Position numbers and translations under genes: made by a program. Below are positions 1-6,319 of a DNA stretch of 15,323 nucleotides, one piece after another. The DNA is from DASXMX01 sp035483795 (GTDB lineage: Bacteria; Planctomycetota; Phycisphaerae; Tepidisphaerales; Tepidisphaeraceae), in contig DATHPP010000125.1 of assembly GCA_035483795.1 (NCBI GenBank), positions 1 through 15,323 of the forward strand. Direction: 5' to 3'. How positions within the stretch are numbered: position 1 is the stretch's first letter; every line of letters starts with the position of its first letter. The notes beneath the pieces are model-generated. The model did no database searches. It saw nothing but the letters and a program-made list of their open reading frames with translations, and was not told the DNA's origin.

Positions 1-106
1 CCATCCCGGCACCCCAACCCCGGACAATCACCCGCCTTGATACAGGAAAGGCAAATTTACGAAATCTACTCAGGCAAGCGACCGCCGGGCCGAACGGGAT
101 TAGCGA

Positions 107-144
107 AATGTCGCACTTTTTGGGGGTGTGACAAGTGCGACATT
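107..144. repeat. Hairpin repeat upstream of recJ
   Basis: Two perfect 12-base inverted arms (107-118 and 133-144; left arm AATGTCGCACTT) flank a 14-base loop rich in T and G. It lies in the noncoding leader about 40 bases before the TATAAT box. There is no T tract after the right arm, so it does not look like an intrinsic terminator. It resembles REP-type palindromes. The loop start (T-run followed by GGTG) is also seen in the hairpin at 5358-5391. Confidence 0.75.
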
Positions 145-185
145 CGGGACCTCAGCGGGCGGAGGCTAGGCCGGCGGTGCGAACC

Positions 186-191
186 TATAAT
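186..191 (+). promoter_or_regulatory. Candidate -10 box for recJ
   Basis: A perfect TATAAT sits 29 bases before the upstream ATG at 221 and 68 bases before the preferred ATG at 260. No convincing -35 hexamer is found 16-18 bases upstream. The context CCTATAATC is the same as at the csrA-fusion promoter (13003-13008). This is inferred from the match alone. The rest of 1-220 shows no credible gene. Confidence 0.45.
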
Positions 192-259
192 CACTGGCCA
201 ATTCACCCCACGACGTTAGGATGCTCGTCAGCGACCTGGACATTGGTCTTGAAGCACGG

Positions 260-2137
260 ATGCCCCGCTCCAAACGTTGGAACATCGCACCTCCCGACCC
301 GACGGCGGCAGAGCTGGCCGGGCGGCTCAGAACGTCGCCGCTCCTGGCCCAAATCCTGCTCAACCGTGGGCTGCGCGAGCCGCAGGCGTGCCAGGATTTC
401 CTCCGGCCCAGCCTCAAGCAACTGCACGATCCGATGACGATCCCGGGCCTGAGGCAAGCCGCCGAGCGGATCGCCCAGGCGATCCGCGATCGACAGAAGA
501 TCGTGATCTACGGCGACTATGACGTCGACGGCATCACCGCCGTCGCCATCCTCTGGCACGCCATCCGCGTGCTGGGCGGCGCCTGCGACTTCTACATCCC
601 CCACCGCATCGAAGAAGGCTACGGCCTCAACGCCGAGGCGCTGCGCCAGCTCTGCGACGCCGGGGCCAATCTCATCATCACCGTCGACTGCGGCATTACC
701 GCCGTCGAGCAGGCGAAAATCGCCGCCGACCGCGGCGTCGATCTCATCATCACCGATCATCATGAGTGGCACGCCGTCGAAGACGCCCAGACGCCTGGGC
801 AAACGCCGGACGCGGAGACGCGGGGACGCGGAGACGCGGGGACAGAAGCGACTTCACTCGCCGGCAACGCATCGGTCTCCGCGTCCCCGCGTCTCCGTGT
901 CTCCGCGTCTCTTCCCAACTGCCACTCCCTGGTCCACCCCCGCCTGCCCGGCGACTGGCCCGCGTACCCCAACCCGCACCTCTGCGGGGCCGGTGTGGCA
1001 TTCAAGCTCGCCTGGGGGATCGGGCTGGCGATGAGCGGAGCGGCTCGTGTGAGCCAGGAATTCCGCGGCTTCCTTCTCGAGGCGACGGCCCTGGCGGCGC
1101 TGGGCACGATCGCCGACGTCGTTCCACTGGTCGGCGAAAACCGCGTTCTGGCTCATTTCGGATTGTCGGGATTAAAGGCCAGCAAACTCGTCGGCATCCA
1201 GGCGCTGATCGCCTCGGCGGGATTGACGGGCAAAACGCTCGACAGCTTTCACGTCGGCTTTCTGCTCGCCCCGCGGCTCAACGCCTGCGGCCGCATGGGC
1301 CACGCCCGCCTCGCCGTCGAAATGCTCACGACCTCCGACACCGAGAAGGCTAACGAGATTGCCACCTATCTCGAACAGCAGAACCGCGCGCGACAGACCA
1401 TCGAGAAAAAAATCCTCGACCAGGCCCTGGCCCAGATCGATTCCAGCGGCTGGGGCGCCGAAGACCAATGCGCCATCGTCCTGGGCGCCGATGGCTGGCA
1501 TCCCGGCGTCGTCGGCATCGTCGCTTCGCGGATCGTCGACCGGTTTCATCGCCCAGCCATCATGGTGGCGCTGAACAACGGCCACGGCCAGGGCAGCGGC
1601 CGGTCCATCCCCGGATTTCACCTCGCCCACGCGCTGGAAGCCTGTGCCGATCACCTGGAAGCGTTCGGCGGGCACGAAATGGCCGCCGGCCTGAAAGTGC
1701 AGACCGCCAAGTTTGAGGACTTTCGCCACAGCTTCTGCGAACACGCCGGCACGCTTGTCACGCCCGAGATGCTCGTCCCCGAGCTAACGCTCGAGAGCCT
1801 GGCGCAGGTGCCGCAGATGTCGCCGGCCCTGGTGAATGATCTTCAGCGGCTCGGCCCGTTCGGCCACGGGAATCGCCGGCCGCTCTTATGTTTCCGCGAC
1901 GCCGAGCTCACCGCCCCGCCCCGCCGCGTCGGCAAGACCGGCGACCACCTCCAGCTCCATATCCGCCAGGCCGGCCAGTTCATCAAGTGCATCGCCTTCG
2001 GCTACGGAGAAATGTTCGACCACTTCAAGCTCGGCACCCGCCTCGACCTCGCCGTCGAACCCACCCTCAACGAATACAACGGATACGTCTCCGTCGAGCT
2101 GGACGTCAAAGACATCCAATTCCCGCCCGGCCAATAA
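260..2137 (+). CDS. recJ: Single-stranded-DNA exonuclease RecJ
   Basis: RecJ degrades single-stranded DNA 5' to 3' in recombination and mismatch or base-excision repair, using Mn/Mg bound by its DHH domain. Counting from an ATG at 221, the DHH motifs are GDYDVDG (98-104), DCGIT (156-160) and TDHHE (178-182). CGAGVAFKLAW (255-265), RLNACGRMGHA (352-362) and a DHHA1 region with GSGRSIPGFHLA and FGGHEMAAG (459-490) follow, then a C-terminal OB-type domain. I prefer the ATG at 260 (residue 14), because MPRSKRWN begins like other RecJ proteins; neither start has a strong Shine-Dalgarno. From 260 the protein is 625 residues. The oddity is residues about 189-230, a low-complexity stretch between TDHHE and the LVHPRLPG loop, encoded by a palindromic repeat (809-910). 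Catalytic motifs are intact, so the enzyme is probably active. Confidence 0.95.
   Translation: MPRSKRWNIAPPDPTAAELAGRLRTSPLLAQILLNRGLREPQACQDFLRPSLKQLHDPMTIPGLRQAAERIAQAIRDRQKIVIYGDYDVDGITAVAILWHAIRVLGGACDFYIPHRIEEGYGLNAEALRQLCDAGANLIITVDCGITAVEQAKIAADRGVDLIITDHHEWHAVEDAQTPGQTPDAETRGRGDAGTEATSLAGNASVSASPRLRVSASLPNCHSLVHPRLPGDWPAYPNPHLCGAGVAFKLAWGIGLAMSGAARVSQEFRGFLLEATALAALGTIADVVPLVGENRVLAHFGLSGLKASKLVGIQALIASAGLTGKTLDSFHVGFLLAPRLNACGRMGHARLAVEMLTTSDTEKANEIATYLEQQNRARQTIEKKILDQALAQIDSSGWGAEDQCAIVLGADGWHPGVVGIVASRIVDRFHRPAIMVALNNGHGQGSGRSIPGFHLAHALEACADHLEAFGGHEMAAGLKVQTAKFEDFRHSFCEHAGTLVTPEMLVPELTLESLAQVPQMSPALVNDLQRLGPFGHGNRRPLLCFRDAELTAPPRRVGKTGDHLQLHIRQAGQFIKCIAFGYGEMFDHFKLGTRLDLAVEPTLNEYNGYVSVELDVKDIQFPPGQ
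809..910. repeat. Palindromic element inside recJ
   Basis: Arms 813-835 and 875-897 are perfect 23-base inverted repeats built from GGAGACGCGG units. Allowing one mismatch they extend to 809-835 and 875-901, around a loop of about 39 bases. The reading frame of recJ passes straight through and gives a stretch rich in Arg, Gly, Ala, Ser and Thr. A 15-base fragment of the same sequence (CGCGGGGACGCGGAG) recurs at 2145-2159 just after recJ, which supports it being a mobile or dispersed repeat rather than native coding sequence. Confidence 0.8.
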
Positions 2138-2144
2138 TGATCAC

Positions 2145-2307
2145 CGCGGGGACGCGGAGGATTAACGCCACAGATGGACACAGATGGGCACAGATGAAAT
2201 GCGGAAAGGGTGTCACGTCGCATCTCGCACGGGCTGGAAGCGCTGGAAGCCCGTGCCACACGCAATGTTTTGTTCTTATCCGTGTTCATCTGTGTGCATC
2301 TGTGGCG
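2145..2307. repeat. Composite nested palindrome, recJ-DinB gap
   Basis: The outer arms 2166-2186 and 2287-2307 match at 20 of 21 positions and contain CACAGATG units. On the left, three units lie exactly 10 bases apart (2169, 2179, 2189). Inside is a second palindrome, perfect 9-base arms GCACGGGCT (2227-2235) and AGCCCGTGC (2248-2256) around a 12-base loop. On the left edge is a 15-base fragment of the recJ element. The element fills the space between the recJ stop and the DinB ribosome binding site. No T tract follows. Confidence 0.75.
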
Positions 2308-2338
2308 ATTGTTTTCTCGCGGCCCCCGTGAGGATCTC

Positions 2339-2893
2339 ATGAACGTCTACGACCTCAATGCCTCATATGGCGACGTCGCGCAGGGCTTTTCATCCGAGGC
2401 TGTAAAGACGTTGCGAAGCAGCCTGGCGCGCATCGAGCACTGCCTCGGCCAGTTGACCGATGAGCAGGTCTGGTGGCGTCCGCATCCGGCGATGAACGCG
2501 ATCGGCAACCTGGTGCTTCACCTGTGCGGGAACGTCGGGCAGTGGGTCATTTCCGCCGTCGGGAAGACTCCGTCCGATCGCGATCGGCCCGCCGAGTTCG
2601 CGCGGCGCGATCCGATCCCCAGGGCCGAGTTGCTCGATCGCCTGCGGGACTCCGTAAAGCTTGCAACCCAAGCCATCGAGCGCCTTACGCAACCGCAGCA
2701 ACTGCTCGAGCCCCGCCACGTCCAGGGACACAACACCTGCATCCTGGCGGCGGTCTTCCACAGCGTCTGCCATTTCGAAGGCCACGCGCAGGAGATCATC
2801 TCCCTGACCCGCCAAATCCTTGGCGACCAATACAAGTTCCTGTGGGTGCCTGCAACGCCGGAGCAGCGGAGCGAAACGACCAGGCACGAATGA
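2339..2893 (+). CDS. DinB-family (DUF1572-like) protein
   Basis: A 184-residue helical protein of the DinB/YfiT superfamily, four-helix bundles that bind a metal through three histidines. Candidate ligands are His61 in LHLCGNVGQW and His145 and His149 in CHFEGHAQEI, with His141 nearby. Members include thiol-dependent transferases and proteins of unknown role; the substrate here cannot be named. The start is the ATG at 2339, preceded by GAGG at a 5-base spacing. The frame is open further upstream to 2210, but that part reads through the palindromic repeat and is not credible. The stop codon and final Glu come from the left arm of the repeat at 2889-3069. The gene may share transcripts with recJ, about 200 bases upstream, and it converges on trpD. 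Confidence 0.85.
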   Translation: MNVYDLNASYGDVAQGFSSEAVKTLRSSLARIEHCLGQLTDEQVWWRPHPAMNAIGNLVLHLCGNVGQWVISAVGKTPSDRDRPAEFARRDPIPRAELLDRLRDSVKLATQAIERLTQPQQLLEPRHVQGHNTCILAAVFHSVCHFEGHAQEIISLTRQILGDQYKFLWVPATPEQRSETTRHE

Positions 2894-3069
2894 TGAATGA
2901 CGAATCAAATCCGAATGTTCGAAAGGGCGAATGACGAAACGAAGACCTCGCCGCGCAATAGTTTCGAGCTTCGGTCATTTGTATTTCGGATTTGATTCGT
3001 CATTCGTCATTCGGATTTCGTCATTTTGCGCTCGCCTCGTTCGGATTTCGTCATTTCGCGCTCGGTTCG
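2889..3069. repeat. ATGACGAA-type repeat cluster between convergent genes
   Basis: Arms 2889-2915 and 2985-3011 are inverted copies matching at 26 of 27 positions (core GACGAATCAAATCCGAA). After the right arm come two tandem 30-base direct copies, 3010-3039 and 3040-3069, identical at 27 of 30 positions and beginning TTCGGATTTCGTCATTT. The cluster fills the gap between the DinB gene and trpD and includes both stop codons. Such a hairpin could end transcription from both sides, but there is no clear T tract. Confidence 0.8.
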
Positions 3070-4121
3070 TTCGAGCATCGCACCAGCTTTTCGAGCGTCG
3101 TGCGAGCCGCTCCGGAGTCGATTGAATCCTGCGCGAGGCGGACTCCCTCGGCGAGCTGGGCGACGCGGCCGGCGATCTGGAGGGCGGCGCCGGCGTTCAG
3201 CAGCACGATGTCCCGCGCCGCCCCCTTTTCTCCTCCGAGCACGCGCCGGATCACCGCCGCCGATTCATCGGCGCCGGCGACCTGAAGGTCGGACAGCCGT
3301 GCGTACTCGAACCCCAACGATCGCGGCTCCAGCCGCCAGGTGTGAACCTCTGTGTCCTTCAGCTCGCTGACGCGCGTCGGCCCCAGCGTGGAAAGCTCAT
3401 CGAGCCCGTCGTCGGCGTGGACGACCCAGGCCCGCTCACTGCCCAGCGCCCGCAGCACCTCGGCCAGCCGGGCGGTCAGCTCCGGCGCGAACACGCCCAG
3501 AAGCTGGTGCTTCGCCCTTCCCGGATTGGTGAGCGGCCCAAGCAGGTTGAAGATCGTCGGGATCGCCAGGGCCGAGCGTGCCCCGCCGACGTGCTTCATC
3601 GCCGGGTGGTGGGCGCGGGCGAAGGCGAAGCACAGGTTGGCCTCGCGGAGGCAGCGCGAAGCCGCCGCGGTGCCGGCGTCGACTTTGACGCCCAGCTTTT
3701 CCAGCACGTCGGCGGACCCGGATTGGCTGGAAGCGGATCGGTTCCCATGTTTGACGACCTTGACGCCCGCGCCCGCCGCCACCAGCGCCGCGGCCGTCGA
3801 GATGTTGAAGGTCCCGCGGACGTCGCCCCCGGTGCCGCAGGTGTCGAGGATGACCGCGCCGCCTTCGCAGGCCACGGGGATGACTTTTTCGTGCATGACG
3901 GTGGCGGCGCCGACGAGTTCCTCGACGGTGGTTCCCTTGGCCGCCAGCCCGACCAGCAGCCCGCCAATCTCGGCGTCGCTGGCCCGCCCCGACATGATGT
4001 GCAAAAAGGCCTCCCGCGCCTCATCCCGCGTGAGGTCCTCACGCCGGCACAGCTTCAGCAGAATTTCCCGAAGAGGCGCACGCATCTGCGTCATCAAACC
4101 GGACCGCGGCGGGTTCGTCAA
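3051..4121 (-). CDS. trpD: Anthranilate phosphoribosyltransferase
   Basis: TrpD transfers the phosphoribosyl group of PRPP to anthranilate, the second step of tryptophan synthesis, in the cytoplasm. The 356-residue product has the family signatures. CGTGGD (95-100) and the Lys-His-Gly-Asn-Arg-Ser run starting at 123 bind PRPP. HPAMKHVGGARSALAIPT (from 171) and NLLGPLTNP (191-199) form the anthranilate region, and DGLDE (237-241) is the acidic metal-binding motif. Length is near the usual 340 or so. Internal Met10 and Met13 are possible shorter starts. No other trp gene is in the window. The gene for an exported protein ends 36 bases upstream on the same strand, so the two may be cotranscribed. 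The last residues (CSNEPSAK) and the stop codon fall in repeat sequence, so the native C-terminus may have been replaced. Confidence 0.95.
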   Translation of the reverse strand: MTNPPRSGLMTQMRAPLREILLKLCRREDLTRDEAREAFLHIMSGRASDAEIGGLLVGLAAKGTTVEELVGAATVMHEKVIPVACEGGAVILDTCGTGGDVRGTFNISTAAALVAAGAGVKVVKHGNRSASSQSGSADVLEKLGVKVDAGTAAASRCLREANLCFAFARAHHPAMKHVGGARSALAIPTIFNLLGPLTNPGRAKHQLLGVFAPELTARLAEVLRALGSERAWVVHADDGLDELSTLGPTRVSELKDTEVHTWRLEPRSLGFEYARLSDLQVAGADESAAVIRRVLGGEKGAARDIVLLNAGAALQIAGRVAQLAEGVRLAQDSIDSGAARTTLEKLVRCSNEPSAK

Positions 4122-4157
4122 TCGGCTGTAAGAGGCGAGTGATCGGTGAAGTGCCGG

Positions 4158-5117
4158 TCACTTGCTGGAAGCCGGTGCCGTGGCCGGCACCGACGTGGGT
4201 TTTTGCTGCGGCACGCGGGCCATGATGCGAAGCTGCTGCCGGCGGGGTTCGACGCAATAGATATAGCGGTTCAGCACGCATTGCCCCAGGCCGTTCTCCT
4301 CCATGTTCTTGAAGTGCGGCTTCTTGGGATCGTCCATCAGCGCCACCAGCAGGTCGGTTTCCCGCAGCATCGGCGTTAGCTCGACGACGTCGTCGCCGTG
4401 CAGCCAGACGGTGCGGACGGCGCCGAATCGCTTCACGTCGAGCTTGATCTCCTTGCCGCTTGACAGGTCCCATTTTCGCTGAAGCGCCGGCCCCGCCTGC
4501 ACGAAGCTCGATGCCGGCATCAGCGAAACCTCTTCGCTGACGTTGCGGATGCGGACGCGCAGGTAATACCCGAGCGGCGTCACCTTGAGCGGCAAAATCG
4601 CCAGCGGCTTTCTGACCGGCGGGGCGCCGGGGGCGCGAAGCGTCAGCGCCGGAATCGTCGGATCCACCTCCCACTGCCAGTTCCGCATCACGTCGAATCC
4701 GAGCATCCCCTCCTTCTCGGGCTTCTGGCAGCACTCATCCCGCATCACCTGCGCGCGGACCTCCTGCTCCTGCCCGGCCAGGACGATGCGCACCATCGCC
4801 GTGCCGGCGTAGATCGGCTTGCCGTCCGGGTCGAGCGTGTTATCCAGCTCGGCGTCGGGGTAAACGCGGGCATCGCACTTTTTGGCGAAGCTCTCGCTGA
4901 TCCGCGTATCGCCGAAACACCCCAGCTCGAAGCGGGCCTCGACGCTGTTGCACGTGACGGGCAGCAAAAACACCCGCCCCGGATCGCCGGCCTCGTCCTC
5001 AGCCACGGACAGCGGAAGCACCTGCTCCGCAGGCTTCACAGCTCCCGCCGCCATCGCCAACGCGATCGCCAGAACAGCAATTCCCACGCAACTGAGCAGC
5101 GAGAAACGCCTCACCAT
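4158..5117 (-). CDS. Exported protein, two degenerate retropepsin-like halves
   Basis: Not confidently assigned. From the ATG at 5117, preceded by GGGGG at suitable spacing, it is 319 residues starting MVRRFSLLSC with a hydrophobic signal sequence; ATGs at 5129 and 5156 are alternatives. Counting from 5156, residues 62-172 resemble the aspartyl-protease-like (retropepsin) fold. A strand with NSVEARFELGCFGDTRIS sits where the family has a DTG triad, and MLGFDVMRNWQWEVDP is the usual late LG-F motif. Residues 197-311 repeat the plan: IRNVSEEVSLMPASSF early, LGQCVLNRYIYCVEP late. Both catalytic Asp positions are lost, so proteolysis is unlikely and a binding role more plausible. The C-tail is rich in Pro, Ala and Thr. 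It lies directly upstream of trpD, but nothing ties it to tryptophan synthesis. Confidence 0.6.
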   Translation of the reverse strand: MVRRFSLLSCVGIAVLAIALAMAAGAVKPAEQVLPLSVAEDEAGDPGRVFLLPVTCNSVEARFELGCFGDTRISESFAKKCDARVYPDAELDNTLDPDGKPIYAGTAMVRIVLAGQEQEVRAQVMRDECCQKPEKEGMLGFDVMRNWQWEVDPTIPALTLRAPGAPPVRKPLAILPLKVTPLGYYLRVRIRNVSEEVSLMPASSFVQAGPALQRKWDLSSGKEIKLDVKRFGAVRTVWLHGDDVVELTPMLRETDLLVALMDDPKKPHFKNMEENGLGQCVLNRYIYCVEPRRQQLRIMARVPQQKPTSVPATAPASSK

Positions 5118-5183
5118 CACCGCCCCCATTGTACGGCGTCCGCAAGCGCTTCGCACCGGCTCCCCCCGATGACGCTCGCGACC

Positions 5184-5340
5184 AATGTCACCAAATGTCC
5201 CGTCCCCGAATGTCTTTTCGCATTTTACCGAGGTGACTACAGGTCACATCCGCCAAAGCGCCGTTTGGCCCACCCATGTCCCATGTCCCATGTCCCCTGT
5301 CCGCCGGGAGGGGACATTATGGGACATTTGGGGACACGCC
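5184..5340. repeat. GGGACAT repeat cluster
   Basis: On the plus strand, AATGTC units occur at 5184, 5194 and 5209. A 7-base unit CATGTCC is repeated four times at 5275-5302 (the last copy CCTGTCC). The opposite orientation follows as three 10-base units GGGACATTWK at 5311-5340. Together 5275-5302 and 5310-5336 form an imperfect inverted repeat. The region is noncoding between the divergent genes ending at 5117 and starting at 5705. The remainder of 5160-5700 shows no credible gene. Confidence 0.7.
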
Positions 5341-5357
5341 AGTGTCTCATGGCTCAT

Positions 5358-5391
5358 GTGGCTCATGCGCACCACTAAAAACATGAGCCAC
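5358..5391. repeat. Hairpin repeat GTGGCTCATG
   Basis: Perfect 10-base arms, GTGGCTCATG (5358-5367) and its complement (5382-5391), enclose a 14-base loop. A direct copy of GGCTCATG lies just before the left arm (5351-5358). Read on the minus strand the loop starts TTTTTAGTGGTG, similar to the loop of the hairpin at 107-144, whose stem is different. It lies in the noncoding region before 5705. Confidence 0.7.
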
Positions 5392-5692
5392 CGTGGGCCA
5401 AACTGAGCACTTTTCAGACTCGCGCTGCCCGTCCTGTCTGGCCGATGACAAACAAAAAAACAAGCCAAAACACGCCAAATCACGCCATTTATCGCAATAT
5501 TGCTAGAACGACGCCGATTCAGACAATCCCGGCGGTCATCGCCGGTCCGCTCCCGCCCCTCATCCGTAGTGCTCCGCGGTTTGCTTTTTCCGAGCCTGAC
5601 AAGATGCCCGAATTGCGCCCGCGTGGATTGTGGCGCATCCGCAACGGGGGCGGGCCGGCGGATTGGTTTGGCGTTCAACGATCCGGCGCGGG

Positions 5693-5698
5693 TAAAAT
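5693..5698 (+). promoter_or_regulatory. Candidate -10 box, possibly for a leaderless mRNA
   Basis: TAAAAT ends seven bases before the GTG start at 5705, about where transcription would begin. A weak TTGGCG lies 19 bases upstream (5668-5673). There is no Shine-Dalgarno before the GTG. The simplest reading is a transcript starting at or very near the start codon; this is inferred only. Confidence 0.35.
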
Positions 5699-5704
5699 CC
5701 CGGT

Positions 5705-6319
5705 GTGCGCCGCCGGCTTTTCAATTTCGCCGCCGCGGTGTCGCTGGTGATGCTCCTGGCGACGGGGATGCTGTGGGTGCGGAGCCACTGGGTTGCCGAC
5801 GACATTCGCCGGGACCATTATTCTATCGCGGGGGGATTCGCGCGGGTCACGATGTTGGAGGGATACTCCGACCGGGGCCAGTTCAGTGTCGCTCGTGAGT
5901 CTGACAGCAACCCGAACACCAAAGATGGCGCGTCAGGTGTCACGTGGAACTGGCTCGTTGATGCCGATCCTCCGACGCCGAACCGGTTCGGCCGCTCGGT
6001 CCGAGGCGGTTCAGTTTTTGCAACGTTTTCCGGACAGGCCGTGCACTGGACCTGGCACGGCTTCGAGCTGTCGATCTGGCCACTGCGGCACTCTGGTACG
6101 GGGTCGCCCGGATACTCAACGGAACGGACGCAAGTTGCCGTTCCCTTCTGGGCCTTGGCCGCGATCATGTCGTTCCTTCCCCTTGTGTGGGTAATCCGCG
6201 ACCGAAGACAGAAGCCGGGTCATTGTGCAAACTGCGGCTATAACCTGACCGGCAACGTAAGCGGCACGTGCCCCGAATGCGGAACGCCGGTCGCGGGGAA
6301 GGTGGGGGTGACGGGTTGA
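5705..6319 (+). CDS. Membrane protein with C-terminal zinc ribbon
   Basis: Function unknown. The 204-residue product starts at a GTG with MRRRLFNFAAAVSLV, then a membrane segment at about 8-26. An exposed domain rich in Trp and Gly follows, then a second membrane segment (about 147-164) and a short basic turn. It ends in a zinc ribbon with Cys174, Cys177, Cys189 and Cys192 (CANCGYNLTGN, CPECGTP). Two membrane passes place the middle domain on one side and the ribbon on the other. I recognise the layout from many planctomycete hypothetical proteins but know no assigned role. The start has no Shine-Dalgarno and follows a TAAAAT box closely. Its stop overlaps the next gene's start in TTGA, implying coupled translation. 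Confidence 0.7.
   Translation: MRRRLFNFAAAVSLVMLLATGMLWVRSHWVADDIRRDHYSIAGGFARVTMLEGYSDRGQFSVARESDSNPNTKDGASGVTWNWLVDADPPTPNRFGRSVRGGSVFATFSGQAVHWTWHGFELSIWPLRHSGTGSPGYSTERTQVAVPFWALAAIMSFLPLVWVIRDRRQKPGHCANCGYNLTGNVSGTCPECGTPVAGKVGVTG

Noticed and set aside
2210..2338. A 43-residue N-terminal extension of the DinB protein
   Set aside because: It is encoded by the palindromic repeat, while the ATG at 2339 has a good GAGG and matches the family start.
3010..3069. CRISPR-like direct repeats
   Set aside because: There are only two 30-base copies, directly adjacent with no spacers, and no cas gene nearby. The same holds for the three copies at 15047-15113.
3342..4142. A 266-codon plus-strand frame opposite trpD
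   Set aside because: trpD on the other strand has every family motif. The opposite frame is a GC-driven shadow.
5244..5750. Overlapping open frames in the gene-poor region (5244-5678 minus, 5445-5750 plus)
   Set aside because: They run through simple repeats, have no domain or ribosome site, and conflict with each other.
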